A stretch of DNA of 64,000 nt from the NCBI RefSeq assembly GCF_003054555.1, contig NZ_CP026304.1, forward strand, positions 4,526,001 through 4,590,000, read 5' to 3'. Below the pieces are notes generated by a model that was given only the letters and a program-made list of their open reading frames with translations, made no database searches and was not told where the DNA came from. Within the stretch, counting starts at the first letter, position 1, and each line of letters begins with the position of its first letter. Made by a program: the position numbers and the translations under genes. Source of the stretch: Streptomyces lunaelactis. Its GTDB lineage: Bacteria > Actinomycetota > Actinomycetes > Streptomycetales > Streptomycetaceae. Shown here piece after piece: positions 59,321-64,000 of the stretch.

Positions 59321-60012
59321 CAGTCGTGCAGCTCCCGCAGGTCGTCGATGTCGGTGGTGCCGAACGCGGCTCGCATGCGGGTGGTGAGGAGTTGCAGTAC
59401 CAGCACGGCGAGCAGGACGTCGAAGGAGACGCCGAGTTCGACGATCAGTGGTACTCCTGTGGTGGCGAGGAAGGCGGTGGCGGTGATGCCGTTGTCCAGC
59501 AGGAGGAAGCCCACTACCTGGGCGAGCGCGCGGCGCCGGGTGACCAGGACGAAGAAGCCGATCAGGACGACGGCCAGGCCCACCGGCAGGGCCTGTGTCG
59601 CGGGCGTGGGGTCGAGCTCGGTCAGAGGCTGGGCGACGGCATAGGCGAGCAGGGTCAGTGCCGCCGCGGTGAGCAGGGACGCCGCCACGTTCACCAGGGG
59701 CTGGGTTTCCCGGGTCTCGGCGCTGCCCGTCTCGTAGGGGTCGCGGCCGGCCTCCTGGGCGGCTAGTGCCCGGTGCATCAGATACGGAAGCACGCCGGCC
59801 CGCATGACGCCGATTCCGACCGCCACCACGACCAGGTCCCAGCGTTCCTCGTGCACCCCCAGCAGGGCGGCGACGGCGGCCAGGGCAATGCCCTGGAGGG
59901 CGAAGATCCGTACGATCGCGGCGAGTTCACGCCGCCACAGGATTACCACTGCCGCCAGCAGGAACGCTCCGCAGGCCAGGTCCAGCAGCTGCGTATACAG
60001 ACTCTCGCTCAC
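59320..60012 (-). CDS. HyfE/HycD-region NuoK-like membrane subunit
   Basis: A 230-residue membrane protein with six or more helices matching HyfE, the hydrogenase-4 component whose second part resembles NuoK. It shows LLDLACGAFLLAAVVILWRRELAAIVRIFALQGIAL at the start, and LAQVVGFLLLDNGITATAFLAT with the conserved acidic/amide residues near the end. It sits between the HyfC-like and HyfF-like subunits in the membrane arm. The start is a GTG 7 bases after the HyfC-like stop. Assignment rests on order in the operon and helix pattern as much as on motifs. Confidence 0.82.
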   Translation of the reverse strand: MSESLYTQLLDLACGAFLLAAVVILWRRELAAIVRIFALQGIALAAVAALLGVHEERWDLVVVAVGIGVMRAGVLPYLMHRALAAQEAGRDPYETGSAETRETQPLVNVAASLLTAAALTLLAYAVAQPLTELDPTPATQALPVGLAVVLIGFFVLVTRRRALAQVVGFLLLDNGITATAFLATTGVPLIVELGVSFDVLLAVLVLQLLTTRMRAAFGTTDIDDLRELHD

Positions 60013-60019
60013 CGCGCGT

Positions 60020-60973
60020 TCACGCTCCGCTCAGGAAGTAGGAGGCGGTCACCGCGAGCAGCGCCAGCAGGAACGACCCGGCGAGCAGCTCGGGAACGCG
60101 GAACAGGCGCAGTTTGGCCCAGAACACCTCGGCGGCGGCCAGGACGGTCCCCAGCAGCGCGACCTTGACCACGAACAGGACGAGGGCGAGGGCGAGCCCG
60201 GCCGCCGAGGCGGTGGTGGCGATGCCCCAGGGGGCGAACAGCGAGGCGAGCAGTCCCAGCAGCACGGTGAGCCGCATCTGCGCGCCGAGTTCGACCAGCG
60301 CCAGATCGGGCCCGGCGTACTCAAGCACCATCGCCTCGTGCACCATCGTCAGTTCCAGATGCGTGGACGGATTGTCCACCGGGAGCCGCCCGGTCTCGGC
60401 GAGCACGGCGACGGCGAGCGCGGCGGTGGCCAGTAGCCCCGCCGGCGAGGCCAGCCGCGCCGGATCGTGGACGGCGCCGGAGACGATCGCGGGCAGATTG
60501 GTAGACCCTGCCGGTATCGACAGCGCGAACACCGCCATCAGCAGCGTTGGCTCCACCAGGGCCGCGATCGTCATTTCCCGCGATGCGCCCATGCCGCCGA
60601 ACGCGGTGCCGGTGTCCAGACCGGCCAGCGCCAGCGCGACCGTCCCGAGCGCGAGGAGTGCCACCACCAGGATCAGATCCGCCCGCCCGGCGACCGGCGT
60701 GTCCGTGGAGAGCAGCGGCACCAGCGCGGCGACCACCACGGTGGTGGCCACCAGCAGCGCGGGAGCGATACGGAACGCCGGCCCGGTCCCGATCGCGCTG
60801 ATCGGCTCCTTGCGCAGCAGCTTGCGGGTATCCCGCCACGGCTGGAGCACCCCGGCCCCTACCCGCCCCTCCATGCGCGCACGCACCTGCCGCATCAGCC
60901 CGGTGAGCAGCGGCGCGCCCCCGGCGACCACGGCGACCTGGCCCACCACCGCCACGTATCCGGCGGTGCTCAC
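60020..60973 (-). CDS. HyfC/NuoH-like membrane subunit
   Basis: A 317-residue integral membrane protein of the NuoH/HycD/HyfC family with eight helices. Diagnostic parts are PLLTGLMRQVRARMEGRVGAGVLQPWRDTRKLLRKEP (the conserved cytoplasmic loop near the redox arm) and LAETGRLPVDNPSTHLELTMVHEAMVLEYAGPDLALVE, rich in essential acidic residues. It links the hydrophilic subunits to the antiporter arm. The GTG at 60973 overlaps the stop of the HyfB-like gene (GTGA); the frame continues far upstream, but only as a shadow of that gene. Confidence 0.88.
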   Translation of the reverse strand: MSTAGYVAVVGQVAVVAGGAPLLTGLMRQVRARMEGRVGAGVLQPWRDTRKLLRKEPISAIGTGPAFRIAPALLVATTVVVAALVPLLSTDTPVAGRADLILVVALLALGTVALALAGLDTGTAFGGMGASREMTIAALVEPTLLMAVFALSIPAGSTNLPAIVSGAVHDPARLASPAGLLATAALAVAVLAETGRLPVDNPSTHLELTMVHEAMVLEYAGPDLALVELGAQMRLTVLLGLLASLFAPWGIATTASAAGLALALVLFVVKVALLGTVLAAAEVFWAKLRLFRVPELLAGSFLLALLAVTASYFLSGA

Positions 60974-63006
60974 CAGCCCACCGCCAGCACCAGGAGGAGG
61001 GCGACCAGGCTGAAGAAGCCGTAGCCGAGGTAGAGATGGACGCTGCCGCCCGCCAGCCGCCGCGCGGCCTGCCCCACCCTCGCGAGGAGGGCGAGCAGCG
61101 GTTCGTACATGCGGTGCTCGATCCGGTCCGGCACCCGGTGCTGGAAGCGGACCCGCTCCACCAGATACGTGGACTCCCTCGTGTGCGTGACGTTGACGTC
61201 CTGCTCGGGGGCGAGGACGTCGTCGAAGACGCGCTGCAGGGGTTCGGCGAACGAGGTTGCCGTGTAGGCCATGCGCGCCGTGGGCGCTCCTCCGCCGCAG
61301 TCCCACACCTTGGCGTCTTTGCGGCGTCGTCGGCGTTTCGTGGACAGCGCGGGCAGTGCGGCGGCGAGAGCGAGCGCCGCGGTCAGTGCGGCCACCACCC
61401 ACAGCGGCGACAGCGAGGCGGAAACGTCCTGCAGGCGGAGCTTCAGGCCGCCGCCCGACACGGCCTGCGTCCCCGGAAGGCCGGCGGCGAGGACGGCCCG
61501 GTCGAGTCCGCTGCCCAAAAGTCCCGGGACCAGCGCCAGCCCCGCGCATCCGGTCGCGAGCAGCCCCATGCCGGCGAGCATCAGCGGCGGCGACTCCCGT
61601 GCGTCGGCGGCCTGTTGGCCGCGTGGCCGGGCGAAGAAGCCGACGCCGAGTGCCTTGACGAACACCGCGGCGGCGATGCCGGCCGACAGCGCGATCATTG
61701 CTACCGCCAGCGGCAGCATCACGGCCACAGAGATGCCCGGCACCTGAAGGCCGTGGATCAGTGACTGCAGCAGCAGCCACTCGCTGATGAACCCATTGCC
61801 GGGCGGCAGCGCGACCGCCCCGAGCGCGGCCAGCGTGAACAGGGCGGCCGTCACCGGCATCCGGGTCCGCAGACCGCCGAGCCGGTCCAGATCCCGGACG
61901 GCGGTGGCGCGCAGGACGGAGCCGGCCGCGCAGAACAACAGGGCCTTGAAAGCGGCATGGTTGACCACATGCAGCAGGGCGGCAGCCAGCGCGAGCGCAG
62001 CCAGCGGACCATCCCCGGAGGCGGCGAACAGACCGGCGGCCCCGGCCCCGATCAGGACCAGGCCCATGTTCTCCGACGTCGAGTACGCCAGCAGGCGTTT
62101 CAGGTCCGAGGCCATCGCGGCCTGCAGGATCCCGTACACGGCTGACAGTCCGCCCAGCGCGATCAGCCCCAGCCACCACCAGGACGGCCCGCCGCCCAGC
62201 AAGTCGAAGCCGGTGCGCACGAGGCCGTAGATGCCGAGGTTGACCATGGCCGCGCTCATCAACGCCGAGACGGGGCTGGGCGCTTCGGGGTGGGCGCGCG
62301 GCAGCCAGGCGTGCAGCGGCACCGCTCCGGCCTTGGAGCCGAACGCGGCCGCGGTCAGCACGAAGATCAGGCCCTTCACGGTCGGCGACATGCCGCTCGC
62401 ACCCGCCCTCAGTGCCGCGAAGGACTCACCGCCGGCCTGAGCCGCGAACAAGGCGAAGGCGATCAACAGCAGGACGAATCCGAGATGCGTCATCACCGCG
62501 TACCAGATGCCCGCCACCCGTACCGCCGGGCGCTCCCGGTGCTCGGCCAGGACCAGCAGCAGCGACGCGAGCGCCATCAGCTCCCACAGCACCAGGAACG
62601 TGGACACCGATCCCGCCGCAGGCACCAGCACCAGCGACAAGGCGAACAGCGGCAGCACCGTCTGCGCTGTGCGCGAGCCAAGACCGTGCGGGCCGTGCCC
62701 GGCGGCGTAGCCGATGCCGTACACCGCGACCGCCGCCACCACGGCCCCCGCCACTGCCATGAACAGGCCCGACAGCGCATCCGTTTCCACACGCACCCCG
62801 GCCAGTGGCAAGAGCCCCGGCAGTTCGGCCGACCATCGCCTTCCGCCGAGTAGAGCCACACCCGCCGCACCACCGGCCACCCCCACTCCAGCTGTGCACA
62901 CTCCGGCTGTCACGATGCGCCACCGGACCGGCAGACCGGCCCCTGCAGCCGCCCCTGCCCCACCCGCGGCGACGGCGGCACCGAGGGCAGCCGAGACCAG
63001 GTTCAC
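60970..63006 (-). CDS. HyfB/NuoL-like proton-translocating antiporter subunit
   Basis: A 678-residue antiporter-like subunit with about 16 helices. Characteristic stretches are STFLVLWELMALASLLLVLAEHRERPAVR, FGSKAGAVPLHAWLPRAHPEAPSPVSALMSAAMVNLGIYGL and LLAYSTSENMGLVLIG, with the conserved Glu, Lys and His of proton channels. A cytoplasmic KRRRRRKDAKVWDCGGG segment and a final helix mark the HyfB-type C-terminus. The GTG at 63006 overlaps the HyfI-like stop (GTGA). Together with the HyfF-like subunit it should give two ion-pumping modules. Confidence 0.88.
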   Translation of the reverse strand: MNLVSAALGAAVAAGGAGAAAGAGLPVRWRIVTAGVCTAGVGVAGGAAGVALLGGRRWSAELPGLLPLAGVRVETDALSGLFMAVAGAVVAAVAVYGIGYAAGHGPHGLGSRTAQTVLPLFALSLVLVPAAGSVSTFLVLWELMALASLLLVLAEHRERPAVRVAGIWYAVMTHLGFVLLLIAFALFAAQAGGESFAALRAGASGMSPTVKGLIFVLTAAAFGSKAGAVPLHAWLPRAHPEAPSPVSALMSAAMVNLGIYGLVRTGFDLLGGGPSWWWLGLIALGGLSAVYGILQAAMASDLKRLLAYSTSENMGLVLIGAGAAGLFAASGDGPLAALALAAALLHVVNHAAFKALLFCAAGSVLRATAVRDLDRLGGLRTRMPVTAALFTLAALGAVALPPGNGFISEWLLLQSLIHGLQVPGISVAVMLPLAVAMIALSAGIAAAVFVKALGVGFFARPRGQQAADARESPPLMLAGMGLLATGCAGLALVPGLLGSGLDRAVLAAGLPGTQAVSGGGLKLRLQDVSASLSPLWVVAALTAALALAAALPALSTKRRRRRKDAKVWDCGGGAPTARMAYTATSFAEPLQRVFDDVLAPEQDVNVTHTRESTYLVERVRFQHRVPDRIEHRMYEPLLALLARVGQAARRLAGGSVHLYLGYGFFSLVALLLVLAVGW

Positions 63007-63485
63007 CGGCCGGTCACCCGCCGCAGCGCCGCCACGATGTCGTCCGGCGTCGGCGGACACCCCGGCACCTGAAGATCGACCGGTACGACATCGGCGACCG
63101 CGCCCTCGACCCCGTACCCTCCCGCGAACTCACCGCAGTTGATCGCACAGTCCCCGACCGCGACCACCAGACGCGGCTCGGGCATGGCCGCCACCGTGCG
63201 CCGCAGCGGGGTGGCCATGTTCCGCGTCACCGGGCCGGTCACCAGCGCCACATCCGCATGCCGCGGCGAGGCCACCAGCCGCGCCCCGTAGCGATCCGCG
63301 TCATACACCGGGCCGAACGCCGCCGCGATCTCGATCTCGCACCCGTTGCACGAACCCGCATCCACACAGCGAACCTGCACCGACCCGCCCAGCCCGTGCA
63401 CCGCCGGCAGCGGTTCCCCGTCCGGCGGCGGCGGAGCCGCTTCGGCCACCTGCCCGGTGTCGCGGATCTTGCGCAGCAGGCCCAT
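63003..63485 (-). CDS. HyfI/NuoB-like 4Fe-4S small subunit
   Basis: A 160-residue iron-sulfur protein of the NuoB/hydrogenase small subunit family. It keeps four Cys to bind one 4Fe-4S cluster: C46 and C49 in AGSCNGCEIEI, C113 in VGDCAINCG, C143 in VPGCPPTPDDIVAALRRV. It is the first gene of the Ehr-type operon; GGGAGGGGCG precedes the ATG at 63485. No NuoI/HyfH-like ferredoxin gene or HyfA-type subunit is found in the operon, so electron input must come from another protein or directly from a soluble carrier. The upstream 63486-63625 region should hold the promoter. Confidence 0.9.
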   Translation of the reverse strand: MGLLRKIRDTGQVAEAAPPPPDGEPLPAVHGLGGSVQVRCVDAGSCNGCEIEIAAAFGPVYDADRYGARLVASPRHADVALVTGPVTRNMATPLRRTVAAMPEPRLVVAVGDCAINCGEFAGGYGVEGAVADVVPVDLQVPGCPPTPDDIVAALRRVTGR

Positions 63486-63625
63486 GAACGCCCCTCCCTG
63501 ATGCTGGTGAGGACTCTTCCGCAGGCGGCTAACGGACCCCTCCGCAGCCGGAGTTACGACCCTTTTCTCGGGCTTTGCTTCTTTTGTTGAGACTTTGTGG
63601 GCGCCGTACTCGCCGATGAGGTGAA

Positions 63626-63681
63626 GGCGGCCGCCCCTCGCCGCGCAGAGCGCTGTCCATGTGCGCCGAAGGGCGGCCGCC
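63626..63681. terminator. hairpin between second arsR and the Ehr operon
   Basis: GGCGGCCGCCC (63626-63636) and GGGCGGCCGCC (63671-63681) form a perfect 11-bp stem around a 34-base loop, 14 bases beyond the stop of the minus-strand arsR-like gene. Confidence 0.55.
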
Positions 63682-63694
63682 GGTCTGGGGTGTT

Positions 63695-64000
63695 CTAGGT
63701 CGGCGGTTGGCCCTCCGGAGCCGCCGCCCGCAGGTCGGCGAGCAGCTCTGCCTGGCCCGCCAGCACTCCGGACAGGATCGACCGCGCCACGCGCAGCAGC
63801 TCGGCCACCTGAGGGTTGGTCAGCGAGTAGTAGACGGCGGATCCTTCCCTGCGGGTTATGACCAGATTGGCCCTGCGCAGGACGGCCAGTTGCTGTGAGA
63901 GGTGGGCGGGTTCGACGCCCACCTCGGGCAGCATTTCGGAGACCGCGTGCTCGCGCTCGCTCAGCAGCTCCAGCACCCGAATGCGCACCGGATGCCCCAG
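63695..64000 (-). CDS. ArsR family transcriptional regulator (partial, runs off the window)
   Basis: The C-terminal 101 residues of an ArsR-type winged-helix regulator; the start lies beyond the window end. Visible parts are LGHPVRIRVLELLSEREHAV, VEPAHLSQQLAVLRRANLVITRREGSAVYYSLTNPQV and ILSGVLAGQAELLADLRAA. It belongs to the same subfamily as the regulator at 55212-55565 and lacks metal-binding Cys residues. It is on the same strand as, and just upstream of, the Ehr operon, separated by a hairpin, so it may sense the condition that calls for that complex. Confidence 0.88.
   Translation of the reverse strand: MGHPVRIRVLELLSEREHAVSEMLPEVGVEPAHLSQQLAVLRRANLVITRREGSAVYYSLTNPQVAELLRVARSILSGVLAGQAELLADLRAAAPEGQPPT

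Noticed and set aside
60973..62179. Upstream extension of the HyfC-like reading frame
   Set aside because: The extra 400 codons are an Arg/Gly/Ala-rich shadow of the HyfB-like gene; the GTG overlapping its stop is the natural start.
56230..63485. Functional hydrogenase-4 or respiratory complex I
   Set aside because: The large subunit lacks all NiFe Cys ligands, and NuoE/F/G/I-type genes are missing; Ehr-type is the better label.

Overview
The window is high-GC actinobacterial chromosome, almost certainly Streptomyces. Genes are densely packed with strong third-position GC bias, GTG starts and ATGA/GTGA stop-start overlaps are common, and the gene types are typical of the genus: class F sortase, PucR and PadR regulators, CvnA-like kinase, DUF5994 and DUF6126. 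All calls come from reading the sequence; no database search was possible.

Layout. 0-9 kb: DUF72 protein, a class F sortase with a secreted partner, a PadR/HAAS pair, an MmyB-like regulator, a DinB-like protein, a secreted beta-propeller and a Crp/Fnr regulator. 8.7-15.9 kb: a probable conflict or signalling island. It has a PycTM-like (DUF5706) membrane protein divergent from a tightly coupled operon of a class III cyclase-homology protein, a 1463-residue NACHT-type NTPase and a TPR protein. The neighbouring Crp-type regulator keeps its cyclic-nucleotide pocket residues. This is the best candidate for an undescribed system. 17-30 kb: PucR regulator, DUF3068 protein, and a coupled envelope-glycan operon (GT4, two methyltransferases, an AftD-like arabinofuranosyltransferase, a condensation-like protein, an EamA-type membrane protein, Trm112-like, and an FkbM methyltransferase with an apparent frameshift).

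30-39 kb is a patchy, decayed segment. It begins at a 3' tRNA-Gly fragment (candidate attachment site) and holds a collagen-like, sortase-anchored DUF3494 protein, broken SDR and aldo/keto reductase genes, two DUF5994 genes and one of two inverted copies of a 132-bp hairpin repeat (the other is at 17.0 kb). 39-41.6 kb: an orphan NIT-domain histidine kinase. 41.7-49.8 kb: a dihydroxyacetone (DHA) phosphorylation locus. A channel, two DhaK/DhaL pairs and a PTS enzyme I (with an apparent frameshift) lie on one strand; an IclR regulator separates them from divergent DhaM and HPr. A conserved 17-bp operator occurs in front of both transcription units.

49.8-54.4 kb: an ATP-binding protein, an intact aldo/keto reductase, and wreckage: DapF remnant, truncated flavodoxin-fold reductase, ISL3-type transposase remnant, broken excisionase and integrase. 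55-64 kb: a small ArsR/ATP-binding/DUF6126 operon, then a six-gene complex I/hydrogenase-4-like membrane complex whose large subunit lacks the NiFe cysteine ligands (Ehr type). A second ArsR of the same subfamily is cut by the window end.

Several otherwise well-conserved genes (FkbM, enzyme I, the 54.4-kb gene) each look broken by a single-base event. Assembly error and real decay cannot be told apart from this sequence alone.
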